NCBI GenBank assembly: GCA_001695595.3
Contig: MBPM02000007.1
Span: 1,364,001 to 1,428,000, forward strand
Source: Plasmopara viticola
Taxonomy: Eukaryota; Oomycota; Peronosporomycetes; Peronosporales; Peronosporaceae
Reading direction: 5' to 3'
DNA length: 64,000 nt
Of this stretch, positions 24,071-36,243 are shown piece after piece. The position numbers were made by a program, and so were the translations under genes. Position 1 is the stretch's first letter. The number at the start of each line of letters is the position of its first letter. Below the pieces are notes generated by a model that was given only the letters and a program-made list of their open reading frames with translations, made no database searches and was not told the DNA's origin.

Positions 24071-25940
24071 TGATGTTCTTCAGCTTTAACATAAGCGTCT
24101 ATTACTCATTCTCTGCTAATTGCCTTCTGTCAGTCATCAAAAATGTTGCTATATATTTCTTGTTAGTAAGCAGTTGGGGACATCGTCCATTTCGCCAGCG
24201 CAATCAGCATAAGCAAGAGCTTCTTTTGCGAAACGTCCATTTTCCTCGATTCAAGAACGTTTTAAACGTATTTCAGAACGACACTTTCTTCTACTAGCTC
24301 TTCGTTAACCTAGTCATTTCTAAGCATCAGCACCAGCCTACGTCTTCCTCTTGTTTGCTCCACATCATGCCAATGCATCAAGTAGTTTTCTTGTCTTGCT
24401 TGAGCAAACTTCACTTTGCTTGCTCTATCCTATTCTTTAGAGAGCGCGTAGAAGATATCGGATATTATATACCAATCCTTGGCGTGCGGTCCATACCGAC
24501 AATTTTAATGTCTGCGACTTCATTTTCGGCACAATCCAAGGATTCGCCAAGAATGCTGATCCTTAACAGCAGCCCTTTCTTGTATCCTTTAAACAATTGC
24601 TTCTGACTACAGTTTTTGCTTGTTGCAATTACCGCCCGACTTACGCATTTTCCACCTCACTGAGCTGGTCACTTTGACCTTGGCTTTCTCCAAGTCAAAC
24701 ATGCGATAGCCCTTGACATACTCTACTTAGCCGAGGAGCATACAATCAAAGTTTTTGTTTTCCAGCTAAATTTTCTTGACGCCGTCCACTCGTATGACTC
24801 AAACACGCTTGGGTGCTCCATAAATTACTTCACCTTGAAAACCATTTTAATATATCAGCCAACGTATTAATCTTCTCCCGCCATCGGGTCGCAATCACCT
24901 CAGACGGGCTCAACTGAATTTTCGCAAGCGTTAATTTGTTACTTTTTCAGTCTTGCCCTTGAATAGAAGGTGTTGACATTTGTTCTTATTTACATCTTGC
25001 TTTACATGTCTACAAGCTAATAAGGCTTCAATCAAAGCTATGCTAGTTAATATAATTAATTATTTTATTTTATTGTAACAAAGTGCAACACATCTTATAC
25101 CATCCCTCTTGAATGTTTCGGCACGAGGGTCACATTGACCTATGTGTACGAGCTCCAACACATATGATGTAACCCAGTCGCACAGGAATTGGATTGAAGT
25201 CGGCCATCGGACGGTGCCTAGGCGCGAGCGAGGTATAGTCGTAGATGAAGAGGCTTAAACTAAAAAGAGATTTTAGATGGATAGCCCTAACAATTTTTTT
25301 TGCTCCAGCCTAACTGGTGGTCCTCAGCCATCTACTGCTGCCACCCTCAAAGCTATCATTTTTCTATATTCCATGTGGCCTTTTACACATCCTAGATTTC
25401 TTTAGTCAAAAAGGCCTCTTGGTTCCAAATGATTATGGGGCATCTAAAACTGCCTTCTGGTCGGATTCTGTACAATCGCCGATGCCTATGGATAGTACTA
25501 ATGGTTATGTACTTTAAAAATTCTCATTTTTGCATAAAAGCCGTTACCGACAAGTCTGCCGGTGACGCAGTTACGTCACACCTGATGTCTAATAAACATC
25601 AAGAAAATTGTCAGCTTACCTTTCAGGCATCAACCGCATGTACTTTTTAAGGTCTGTTCTACCGCCAACAAGGTACTTAAAGCTGCCATTTTATTCCGCA
25701 CTTATCATAGTGACCTTTGTGAGCGTGCTAAAGCTCTCACCCCCTTCTTTATCAACCCTAACGTAGTCCACACGCCGAGCCTTTTCATTCTTGCAATCGA
25801 AGACGTACACTTTACCAGCGTCTGTCAGATTTCTGAGTATGCAAGACCTCAACAATAATGATACGCAAGCCGTCTAATCCTGTAATTTAACTGTGCCTTT
25901 CCGGTCTCGCAGTTATTTGCCATACGCACTGGTGGCCTCT

Positions 25941-26065
25941 TAAAATAAAAGAGGTATCGTGTTTAAGGACACATTTAGTCGCATGCACTGGAATCAATTC
26001 CACATCGGACAATATCAGTGCGTGCGACAAAATATGTTTTTAAACACGATGCCTCTTTTATTTTT
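25941..26065. mobile_element. Fold-back MITE with 50-bp arms
   Basis: The arms 25941-25990 and 26016-26065 are reverse complements at about 43 of 50 positions, around a 25-nt loop. Five of the seven mismatches are transitions. Both ends read AATAAAAGAGG inward and abut a TTAA (25940-25943 and 26065-26068). TTAA is the target of piggyBac-type transposons, but the AT-rich ends make this only suggestive. It contains no coding sequence and sits within the gag side of the Copia element. Confidence 0.75.
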
Positions 26066-26479
26066 TAATATGAAGCATTCCTAAGTACGTAAAACCCTTT
26101 TTTTCGTCTCCCTCCTGAGCGATTTCTTTGACTCATCAAGTAATTTCGTGTATAAATCATCGTGATGTTATCGCATTCTGAAGGACCAATTCAGATATGC
26201 TATATTTTATTGGCAGACTGCTGAGAACTATCGCCAGCTAACCCGACTCGTCAACCGGACCTACCTTTGTCTGTAGCACTGGATGCATTTTTTTAAAAAT
26301 TTTTTTTTGGTCAGCAATGCGAGGCATAGTTGCATAGGGAGTGCTTCGAAATTAAAAAATCGTTTGTCGCTGTCACCATGACGCGATTACAGAATGGCCT
26401 TAATATGTAGAGTGGAACTAATGCAATGGAGGTTTTGGACGCTTCCAAAGAACTGATTGTTAGACTACCTGAGAAATTG

Positions 26480-27800
26480 TGCGTTTATAAGGCTGTTTCA
26501 CAAAGTGGCTGGCTAAGCCTGGACCTCATTGCAAAGGCATGCGTTTTCCAATGCAATTCGGACGCCTAGCATGGAGATAAATTTGGTCGCAAAATTATGG
26601 GTCACATGGCCATACATTTTTATCTGGTCCTTAAGACCATCGAGGGTCCGGGGTTGTCTCGAAAAAGGGGCGGCGTGACCTGCTAAGGCTGACCCCGAGA
26701 AAATTTATAGCGCGTATTTCGATTGCGAAGAATCTACAGCTTCAATTAGGTGAAAACCAAAACCGGAGCGACAGTGCTACTCACTACCGTTAAGGTCAGC
26801 GACACTTTCATATTAAGTAAGTTGTGAATCAGAAGTGCCTATAAGGTGACAGGGGCTTTTTTTGAAGCGACACCATTCTCCAAGGCTGGCTTGAATTTTG
26901 CTAAATGACACAGTAGATCGGCGGATCAAGGATTGATTTAATATAGCAATATTAACCTTTTGGTCATACCAAAGAATTTGTCTGCCCTTTAATCAATTTT
27001 GAAGTGACTGTTTCCATTCAGTGTCCTTCAACTTACCTTGATATATGTATGCCGACAGGGTTCGTACGTGCACTGAAAGTCATTTTTTTTGCCTTCTTCA
27101 ACAGGAATCAAATCTATCCACAAATGGGCGGCAGTCCATTACTTTTTTTATCGATAAGACTTGAGTAAAAAATATATGGAAGGCGTGTGTGTCATCCGTC
27201 ACTTTTTGAAGTAAATAAGAGCGTTGGCTTTATCCAAACCTATGACCAAACAAGCAGCAAAGGGCTATGCAATGTATTACACACGTCGATCCCTTTAAGA
27301 CTTGAGGTCGATTATTACAAATTCTTATATCTTATTGCACGCCTTCTTTGTGTAGGTTCTGTGGTAGATTGTCACCATAACTCTACTTTGTATGCAAAGA
27401 CCTTTTCGATTATTCTGGTCATTATCGAAAAGCAATCAGACTTAGATCGGATCTTGCTTGATAAGAAATCAAACGATGACCCTGCAAAGCCTTTGGTGCG
27501 TGTGATCCGTGGGCGAAACGATCGAATCGTAGGAACATCTATTAATATATGGACGCCAAAAAGTTGAGATTATGGCGATTTGTATACGACCTGATTAGTA
27601 GTGTCAGGTATAATTGTCTGCTTACAAGGTATGAAGACAATAAGTTGGAGGATATGTTCTTCTCTGCAATGTTACTCTCTATTGGTAATACCGTATCAAT
27701 CTATGCGACTTGGACCAATGACGTTCTTCAGTTCTAAATTCAATCATCGAGCCATAAGATCCGTTTTGAAATGACTGTTGCTATTCCACCGCCGAAGGCA
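26480..27800. other. Intergenic, short dispersed repeat
   Basis: No supported gene. The segment near 27190-27270 (ending atgaccaaacaagcagcaaa) is related to 16330-16400 and 4150-4170. The plus-strand frames at 27187-27567 and 27549-27737 have no recognisable domain. Confidence 0.35.
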
Positions 27801-28340
27801 TATTGAAAAGGTGGAAGGCGTGGGTTGGTGACGACATCAAATAACGGGGAAGATAAGTGCTATAGACCATGACGTCAAGACTGACGATACTGAAATGACA
27901 TCACAGAGAAGCCTCTACAAGGGTCTCAAAGGTTGGGCTTTGTAACGCATAGCAGCAAGTAAAGGATCAATATACACACGCTTCGCATATAGTTTTCTGC
28001 CACAAGCCGCAGCCAAAGTATTCTTCGCAACGATGTATGTTCCTACTATGGCAAACAAGCGCACAGGAGTTCTCATGGGCTTGGCAGCCACTACTGCAGG
28101 TGTTTATACATGAGGATGACGTTGTCATGAAAACAATGCCTGAGACACCTTATGGCCGTCATAAGCGAGTAGTGCCACGGAGGCGTGACCAATTTACATT
28201 GGGTGCTATTGCTTAGGGTGTCAAAGTATATTGATGGTAAGCCAAATCGTCTTACCAACAGCGCCGTGCGTGAAGACATAGCTTTGACGACGTGCTAACG
28301 GACCTTTGATCTAGTTTGAGAATTGCATTTCTCAGGATCG
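27801..28340 (+). mobile_element. Copia LTR plus gag start, plus orientation
   Basis: The LTR runs from about 27801 (tattgaaaagg, in place of TGTTGAACAGG) to about 28003 and matches the inverted LTRs at 2935-3251 and 23100-23371. The gag start follows at about 28061 (atggcaaacaagcgcacagg, matching the gag start at 1205 of the first element) and is broken by stops within 20 codons. Homology to gag continues to about 28330. It is head-to-head with the Gypsy element on the right. Confidence 0.7.
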
Positions 28341-28679
28341 TGAGGCCTTTTGGATCAATTTATATATCCGTCGACGACAGCTTGTGAAAGCTGATAGAGT
28401 AAGCAGTCTCAGAGCCATGATTGGTCGAGTAAAGCTATGTCTTGTCTTGCCCGAAAAGATCAAGCCTATCTGTTCAAGAACATAAATCGTATCTAAGTTT
28501 ATGTACCTCTCTTGTGCTTCTCTGAGAATCCGATTTGTTATTTTGCACGGGTGCAATTGCAAATCTCTCTCTGCTAACTACGGTCGACCAGCGATCTTCA
28601 AAGTACGGTATGCTGTTGATTAAATAAACTGCTCTCAGACTAGAGACCAGGGGGAGAAAAGGTTTTCTGAGCCTCCCAT

Positions 28680-31600
28680 CTACTCATCTCGGACGCATTC
28701 GCCTAAGCAAGGCCTTGAGGTTTCTAAGGCTTCTTAGCCTGTTCGTGTAGAAGGCGCTCAGTCGAAAGACGAACAAATTGCACTGTTGTACCCAAAGTTA
28801 GCTGATTGGCTCTTTAATGCGGTTTCCGGGCATATACTCTGCACTCTGGCCTCCCTCCCACGGTTGCCTTTTTCTGTGTTTGTGAATGACATAATGTGAA
28901 AATCAGCGAGGGGGCTTCTAATGGCCGAAACAGCATATGCCAATACGAAGCTGTTAAGTGTGAGTTTGTTTTCAGTTCGTTTCTAAACGGTCACAGTATT
29001 TGGATCATGTATCCATGAACAGACTTAAAACTTGCTTCTCATTTAGAGTAATATGCACAAGTGCTACATGCATCATATTGCTTCGGCAACACTATGCCCA
29101 TGCTTACCGACAAGCTAAAACTAGATTTATAGCCTATAGACTATTAATACGTTGCCGGTACTGATAAATTATGAGAGGAGACGGCGTGCAAGCTGCAGGT
29201 TTGACCCTATGCATGGTCCATTAAGTCCGCACATACTTGACCACACCAGTGTATTGTAGAAAAAAAATCGTTTTTTTCTGGTGTAAAGAAGCGAAAATTG
29301 AAGTTTAAGTGTCTTTAAAAAATTCTTAAGTCGTAAGGCTAGCACAAATACTCGTGCTTGATCTACTAGATATTCTTCATAGTAAAGGAGACCGTCTGCT
29401 TACTTATACCAATGCTCTTGCGAACGATGAAGAGGTATTAGTCTATCGATGTTGACATCTTCGTCTGCGATCAATAATTGCACTAAGAGTGCTTTGTGTG
29501 CGTTACAAATTTGCAAACCAAAGGAGCTTTCAGCCCTGCTAATATGGGCCATCTTATAGCCTGGTTTGAGCAAAAGCGCGTCGAAAAGCATGCTAAATGC
29601 GGAGTATTTTTTGCAAAGAGCGACAATCACTTTATACTTACAGTCATAAGGTATTCGTCGTCCTTAAATACCCTTGTAATGGACCGGGTTGCTTTGCTCG
29701 GCAAGGTTAAACAGCCTTGGCTGTAGATAGATGACTCACTTATATATGTCGTCTTGAAGTCGCGGCACGGTTAAAAAAGTCGCAAACGATGTTGTATCGT
29801 CTTTCAAAGCTTGGCCATCAGCCGCTTGGAATTTTCGTCTATGGTATCGATCCGATCCTGATAGTACTTTACAAGGTTTGATTTCATGTCCTACTTAGAT
29901 ACATCAGACACGGTTTGCGAGGCTCACATAATCAGCACTGTGCTTGTGCAGTTAACAAACTGCTGTATCGAAATCTTAATAAGACCGCGGCACAAGCTAA
30001 GTACAGCGGCTTCATTTTTTCGAGTCTGTAAGAACCTTATTGTTGCTCGCAGAGCAGCCGAGGAGCGTAAGCACTTCTGCTCCGAAGACAAACTTGTCGA
30101 TGTTGGCATTCAATCCTTCTTTGCTTGAACTCAAAATCTTGCCTCAGTCGGGCTAAATTAGTCTCCGAAGTCGATAGATCTCTTATAAAGAAACCGTGGA
30201 CGAATCTATTGTCCAAGTATGCCAAAACAAAATCTCAGGATGATCAAAACAAATGCATGTTCAAGGAGTTAAATATTAGGACTCTAGACAGTCGATAGCC
30301 CTTCAATACCGCAAAATATTCTAATAAATGATAATTGAGTAAACTTGCCACCGCGAGGCGTTTGTTTGTCTCTCTCACCTGGAATTAAAACGCAATGTAT
30401 AACGTACACCCGGACGTGTTGTAAAGCAACACGTCTATTTTTGGTTGTCCAGGGTGTTTGGCTGATTATGACCCAGAGCCAAACGCCACTTTCATTTCAA
30501 TTTTCGTGCCAAGCGTAGGGGCTTTGACTACCACGTTTGTCCATTTATGTGTTTCTATGGCGAAAAAGGCATCAATGCGCCTAAACGGCTTTCTTGGCAG
30601 TGATGAAATAGTACTTTGTTCGTGGCACAAAATCAATTTGGTGGATCACTCGTCTATTTGTAAGGGATCTCGACGGGTTTCTGGACAGATTCTATCAATA
30701 TAGCTTATACCGGTCTTTCTGTATGTTTAGGAGCTCCGGACCTAGGCTAGTGTATGCTGCCTCTTTACAACATCTCGTCTTTAAACGGACACGTCAAGAA
30801 GATTTTTCGCTTTAAAAACATCCCCTCCTAATTTAAGCTTGAGTTTATATAATCGGGTTTGACTCCAAATTCAGGCAAGAGCTTATACATTTGGGTTTCT
30901 TCGTGGTCAGCAATTTTGACGTGCCTCCAATCGAAAAACACCTATTGTGAGACAATGGCCAGTTAAACTGCCATTAATTCGATAAAACCTTTCTGTATGT
31001 CTACCAAAAGGTATCCAGGGATCGATTTCGTATTGCATAGCTATGCACTACTAGTAGAGCTATGTTAGCTGCACTCTCATGTCTTTGTTTGCTCGTTTAA
31101 GTCTTGCAGACCTTTTTGACTCGCTTGCGAGGCCACTTGCGAGGTTTTACTACCCGCACTTGATAAATCCTTTCAAAACCCGTGAAACTATGTCCTTCAT
31201 AATCGGAGCGCTAATGTTTTGCTTGCTGTAGCCGGTGCAGCTAGCGAAACAAGGCTACTTGCTAACCAAAGTTTGCAAGACGTCGTGTTTCTTCGCCGGT
31301 GTGCAAGATTTTGCGGCGCTTTCAAGTATATTAAGAAACAAAGCGGATTGAATTGAAACAGATGCCATCTTTCAACACTTGCGTATGTAAGGAGAAGTCC
31401 ACTTATGTCGGTTCCTCTTTTAAAAGCTCTTGTAATCTATGCTTTAGTGGTGTATGTTTACCACGCAAATATCATGAAGAATGCCCGCACATCTTGAAAA
31501 CTAGTGCATCATATCTAGAAACTACATAGAGATGGATTTAAATGCAAAATAAGTGAATGTTTTAGCCTCTTATTACACCCGGTGGTACATTCAGCTACAA

Positions 31601-33400
31601 CTCAGACCTCGCCGCAGTCGTAGTTACCGTTAATCAGCCAAAGATGAGAAAGATGTCATTAGTCTACGTAATTGTCGACAAAGCAGCTACTACTGAAGGT
31701 GACTATGACCATGCATTTATTTGTACGAAGAAAGATTTTTGTATCCAGTACAGAATTTACTAGGTCACATCGGCGTCTTAAGTGCCATCGTTATTGTAGC
31801 TAATTATACCGGCAGTTCGACATATTTAATTATGCCTTCTCACGTTCCGGTGGTCCCTTTATCGTGCCGCAACAGTCCAGTATTAAGAAAGTCGTGTGGA
31901 TATGCTAAACAACAAATTCACGTCCTAAAGAGCGACTGAGAAAGCATGGAGAAGCTACTTAGAGTACAGCTCAAAGCGACGGGTGTGCTCATGCAAACAA
32001 AGATATTGGAGACCCAAACGCCGCGTGGCATCACCCACACCAAGAAAGGTGCGCGATCGTTTTATTCAAGAGTTGTTAAAGGTGCTGTTAATTGTGATTG
32101 GAGGATAACGTGCGGGCCAGCCTGATCTTTTCGCCAAACAGCCACATATCAAACTGTCAATGTGTTATGTGAGCTTTTATTAGTAATTTTATTACAAGGA
32201 ATTTGTACTGAGCCCGACAGGATTCGTCTTCTCGATGAATGGACACAGATCGAGCTGATCACTTCGTAAGAGAGCAGCTATAAACGGAGTACAGAATAGT
32301 ATATGCTCTTAATGACCGTATTGTATATTAACTTAGATTTGACAACATTTTCGCGCTATTACCCAAGCAAGTGCTAAGAGATATTTATGCATGCAGAACC
32401 AAGAGAGATAAACAAATGTGCGTCTTGAGAAGCAGAAGCAGTGATTCAGCGACTAAAAATAGATATAGCATGACAAGATACCAAGCCGGTTCGTATTGTG
32501 GCGACAATGTTGAGTAAAACATGCACTACCAGACGACAGCTAAGGACCTGACGTGTTTAAATCCAGTGCTGCTCTTCCAGCAGAGAATGGCTATCTTGCC
32601 TATTAATGAATGCCACTTTACAAGGTCACGTCTTTAATTTTCTTGCAATTCTTTATGGTTGCTATGGCCAATATGACTAGCTACATCGCCCGAAAAACGA
32701 AGACTTCGAGTACCGTTTGGCTATCACATGGCCTGTTTGAAGAGGATTTATGATCAAGACCAGAGAGTAAGCATTTTCTAAAGGAGCTAACAAGTAGAAA
32801 AGGGTATGGATGCGGACAAAATCCGATGAAAACCATAGCATCCGCCATCTCGGATGGCCACAACCAATTTGGTATGGAAATACTTTATGTGCTGCGTGGT
32901 GGTCCGAAAGAAGAGGATAAAAGTCATGTCGATTTTCTTACGCAGTGTATGTGGATCCAGTGTTCTCAAGAGAGTAATCGAACGCATGAATCGTTTATTA
33001 GCAGCCTTTATCAATAAAGGCCCAGAAACAAAGGCCCATGTTGACAAAAAGCGTACCCAAACGGCCACAAAGTATCAAATACCACGAAAACGACAAAAGC
33101 GACTTCAGACTACAAGATAAAAAAATATTCACAATGTTTAAATGCAGAAAAAATAAAGTGATACGCCACTAAGGAGGATTGTCAACACAGTGCGTAAGCT
33201 TTTTTTACTTCAATCATATCCTCCTATCTTACTACAAGTACACAAAAAGCGTCTGTGATATTTTGCGCTTGCATCTTTGCCATCATGTCTTTTACTGCTG
33301 AAGAACTACCTCATTTTTTTATCGAGCGGTACTTCAACAAACATTTACAATTGGTGACCGGGCTTGCTATAACATTTTGCTTAAGGCGCCGCGGTCTAGA
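28680..33400 (-). mobile_element. Decayed Ty3/Gypsy retrotransposon, gag to integrase
   Basis: Reading the minus strand from 33400: a gag-like start near 33290-33310 (KDMMAKMQ), about 2.5 kb of gag/protease region matching 57390-60210, the RT lead-in near 30600-30690 (QIDFVPRTKY), RT near 30050-30130 (LNANIDKFVFGAEVLTLLG), RNase H near 29640-29720 (NLAEQSNPVHYK) with the WYK.ADGLLYY motif near 29385-29410, and integrase fragments near 28740-28800 (SANFGYNSAICSS). Stops are frequent, so it is dead. Neither LTR could be delimited. It is the most complete Gypsy copy in the window. Confidence 0.78.
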
Positions 33401-33534
33401 AAGCAGGATTATTTGTTAAATCAAAAATAAAATATATATTGAAAACCAACATTCTTTCAAAAGGATGCCATATCCGAAAAAAATGCCAGCTTATGAGACC
33501 TACAGAATCAATTATAGTAGATAAGTCATATCAT

Positions 33535-34707
33535 TTTTCGGAAAAGGTTGGGGTGACGCCCTCCTTCCAAGCGCGGGGGCTAAATGCTCGCGCGCTTCGG
33601 GCAGGTGCTCTCGGGCATCTGCAGGTCTCTAACGAGTCTCACCCTCGACGCGACGGTCTCCAGCACCAGGCCAAACCCCCTTCCACGCCCTTAACCGCGC
33701 CAACCGCATCCGGATTGGCTCCTTTAATGTGAATTCTCTAGGTTCGAAGCGCAAGAAGCACGAAACACTCCCCGAAGATCCCCGGCGCTACCGCGTCGAT
33801 ATCCTTGGCCTCCGAGAAACCAAGATCTACGATAGAGGTGAGCACCGCATTGATGACTTCCTTCTTCTAACCCTGAAAAAGAAATAATAAAAAAAAACGA
33901 AGCCAAGACCGAAGTCACCGAAATCCGCCGCCACTGCAACCCGTCGGGCGCCACTCGACACGCCCGATCCCGAGAAGAAACCTGGCGCCACACTAAGAAG
34001 CTCGGAACACTCCTCGGCGATATTGAAGATCTATCCCGACGAAAGTCCCTGGCCACCCTCGCGCTCCACCGCCTCTGGTCCGTCTGGCTCCGCCCCACGC
34101 TCATCTCACCCAAGACCTGCATTCTACTGTACAACACCTACGTTTTACTAATTTTGCTGTACAACTGCGCCACTTGGGATCTTACCAAGTCAGAGCTCCA
34201 CGGCCTCGAGAGTTTCCATCGCCGCCAGCTTCGCTACGCTCTTGGCTATCGCTACCCCCAACACATTTCGAATGCAAGACTCTACGACCTTTGTGATGAG
34301 CGGCCGCTGAGACTACGACTGACACAAGCTCGCTGGCGCCTGTTTGGCCATGTACTTCGCCGCAATCCCGACATTCCAGCTAACCTCCGGATGCGTGCCT
34401 ACTTCTTCTTCACCGCAGCAAAATGGCGCGGACGTCCCCGCACCACGCTCCCCTCAACACTCGACCACAACCTTGTTTCCCGTGGCTCCGGCTTTCGACT
34501 CCGGATAGCACAAGACCTCGAAGTGCTTCGTACCCTTGCACAAGACCGAAAGAAATGGAAGACCCTCACGACCTCGGTGCTGGATGCACTGCCCGCCGAA
34601 CGAGACTCGACGTATGCGGACACCACTCTATGCCGTAGACTAGCCAGACTGAGCCAAGCACGCGCATAACTTGGCAACGCGATAACGTAATACATTACAT
34701 TATATTA
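33535..34707 (+). mobile_element. LINE, internally deleted (endonuclease start plus RT C-terminus)
   Basis: The element starts at about 33541 with ggttggggtgacgccctcc and ends with a TAATACATTACATTA tail. An APE-type endonuclease start can be read at 33703-33887 (RIGSFNVNSLGSKRK and ILGLRETKI, holding the catalytic Glu). After a stop and an A-rich junction near 33888-33896 the frame resumes in the RT C-terminal domain. The rest of the endonuclease and the RT catalytic core are missing. Three shorter relatives at 40465, 49391 and 50376 share both ends. The base composition (GC-rich) differs from the AT-rich surroundings, a sign of recent arrival. Confidence 0.82.
33897..34669 (+). CDS. LINE reverse transcriptase, C-terminal domain only
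   Basis: The frame is open from about 33897 to the stop at 34667-34669; an internal candidate start (TTG) is at 34154. It encodes the region after the RT palm: KTCILLYNTYVLLILLYNCA near 34107-34170, the conserved LESFHRRQLRYALGYRYP, and RWRLFGHVLRR. This part normally follows the catalytic FADD box in LINE ORF2 proteins; here the box is absent, so no reverse transcription is possible. It is intact by contrast with other retroelements in the window. Whether it is translated is unknown. Confidence 0.7.
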
Positions 34708-34757
34708 CTTTAGAAAGCACATTTGCAATTTCAGTACGTAAACAAATCAAGTCTTAA

Positions 34758-35290
34758 GTTTTACACAAGAAGCACCACACAAGCGAGGAGGAGAAAGAGG
34801 ATTCGCATGAGAAGAAGCACCGTCACGACGACGAGGAGGAAGACCGTGATCGCCATGAGAAACATCGCCATGGCAAACACAAGGAAAAAGATCATCACGG
34901 GAAGCACGAGCATCGAAAGCACGAGAGCCATAAGCACGAACGACACAATCACTACAAGCACAAGCACCACGAAATGATGGACTGGCAGGTCATGGCGCCA
35001 AAGGATTTATTTTCTAGCGGTGACGTCAGGGTCCATTCGATGGCTGAGACTCTAGCCCGAGCTCTTGTGATCCAGTGGCTGACGACCGCTTGTTTTTCAC
35101 GGCGTTTGCTCAAAATTGGTGTGAAAAGAACACGCCGGAATTTGCCGAGCTATTGCGAACGATTGACCCTCACGCACCAGGAAAATGGCGTGTGAATGGG
35201 CCATTGATGAACTACCAAAAGTTTGCCGAGACGTTCTCGTGTCCCGTGGGCTCGCCCATGAACCCCGAGAAGAAATGTATCATTTGGTGA
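34758..35290 (+). pseudogene. M13 (neprilysin-type) peptidase 3' end, truncated and frameshifted
   Basis: The frame at 35075-35290 gives 71 residues that match the C-terminus of M13 zinc peptidases: ADDRLFFTAFAQNWC near the start and MNPEKKCIIW at the very end, the usual family terminus. Just before it, in another frame, SMAETLAR (about 35040-35065) looks like the GENLAD zinc-ligand region with a changed Gly and Asp. The HEXXH helix and all upstream parts are missing. An acidic/His/Lys-rich stretch (34770-34970) precedes it; I do not know whether it belonged to the same gene. The LINE at 33535-34707 ends about 50 bp upstream. Convergent with the kinesin. Confidence 0.7.
34770..34970 (+). repeat. 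Low-complexity His/Lys/Glu/Asp-coding stretch
   Basis: In the frame starting at 34758 the product is almost wholly charged (for example EKKHRHDDEEEDRDRHEKHR). The other plus-strand frame gives Thr/Arg-rich sequence, so length of the open frames here reflects composition. It probably comes from a charged linker of a former gene. Confidence 0.6.
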
Positions 35291-35387
35291 AAAAGGGCAG
35301 AAGTTCTTTTTTCTTTGCAAAGTATATATCAATTTACCAAAAAAATTAGTCAAATATAAAAGTATATAAATTTGTTGATTTGTAGAC

Positions 35388-35943
35388 TTAACGCTTGGGT
35401 TTTCGAAGATTGGATTGTTGCCTCATTTTCTTTTGCGCCTGGAAAAAGGCTAAAGAGTCAAGATCTTGCGCTCGAGTCCGCTCTTCCTCCATCTGATCGA
35501 ACTTTTCACCGTCATCTAGTTTGTCTTCCTTGATCCTTATGAGCTCCTCATTCGAGCTTTTACTCCAACCATACAGTTGTCCCTCTTGATCAAACCAATC
35601 CTCGAATTCACGCACAAGCCGTCGCCGTGCAAGCTCGACACTGCGACGTGCGAAATCCAGCTCGGCCTTCGCATCTTTGAGCTCTCCAAAGAGCGAACGA
35701 TACTCCCGTTTGGCTTCTCGCTCGGCTGTCATCAAGATAAACTCTTCTTCATCTACCACCTCTTCCGAGTCTTTTTTTCCTCCATTTGTAAGCTTTTGAG
35801 CTCTTCCATCCTCACCTCCTCGCTCTTTGCACTTTTTGTCAAGTTGAGCACGGACAGTGTCAATTTGAGCTTTTGAGCCATTGATACGACGCGTCAGTTG
35901 TTTCACAATCTGCTTCGCGTCAAGAAGTTTGTCTTATCGCTTT
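35388..35943 (-). pseudogene. Kinesin-9 C-terminal tail, out of frame with the motor
   Basis: The minus-strand frame reads DKLLDAKQIVKQ, then a coiled coil with KREYRSLFGELKDAKAELDF and RRLVREFEDWF, the conserved C-terminal segment of KIF9/KIF6-type kinesins, and ends at 35388. Its own GTG at 35906 is not a credible start. The preceding segment (35903-36190) is in a different frame; the switch is needed at about 35930-35945 (around gcgataagac on the minus strand). No GT...AG intron of plausible size fits. Confidence 0.75.
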
Positions 35944-36243
35944 GCAAACTTTGCCACAAGTCCCGTCCGTGCCCTATTGTCCGAAAATGTTGAAAGGCAT
36001 TATTTTTCGCTCCAATTTCGAAATTCGGCGTTTCGTCCGTTTGTCGAGGATTGCTGTAATCCTCTCTATCTTTACCTTTGCAGTCATCTCTTAGTGTGGT
36101 AGAGACACGAGAGAACTCCTTGTCAGTAGAAATCAGAGACTTCAGCAACTTCTTCGATTCCGCTCCCACTTCTTCAGCCTTCCGATACATCGTAGTCTTG
36201 CCAAAGTCAATAGAAGATGGTCGTGCTGACCCGGGTACTAGGC
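35903..36243 (-). pseudogene. Kinesin-9 stalk segment, out of frame
   Basis: The frame contains PGSARPSSIDFGKTTMYRKA, then AEEVGAESKKLLKSL, and later FQHFRTIGHGRDLWQSLQS, which fit the linker and coiled coil after the kinesin-9 motor. It joins the motor frame through a one- or two-base shift near 36232-36243, just after GFSLA, where the motor frame meets a TAG stop. It then passes out of frame again near 35930-35945. Confidence 0.72.

Larger units (their letters stand above)
23100..26480 (-). mobile_element. Long decayed Ty1/Copia element (gag to RT and 3' LTR)
   Basis: All parts are in the correct order on the minus strand. Gag remnants lie near 26160-26450 (matching the gag at 630-1205). 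The protease C-terminal side is near 25830-25890 (LDGLRIIIVEVLH). The integrase C-terminal region is near 24640-24820 (YVKGYRMFDLEKAKVKVTSS). RT lies at 23507-24070, including LNILDEVVRYKAQLVA and QVDVKIAFM. An LTR ends at 23371. Stops and frameshifts are common, so it cannot be autonomous. A fold-back MITE (25941-26065) lies inside it. Confidence 0.82.

Noticed and set aside
33724..34137. Minus-strand frame of 137 codons
   Set aside because: It is the antisense of the LINE endonuclease and RT coding region.
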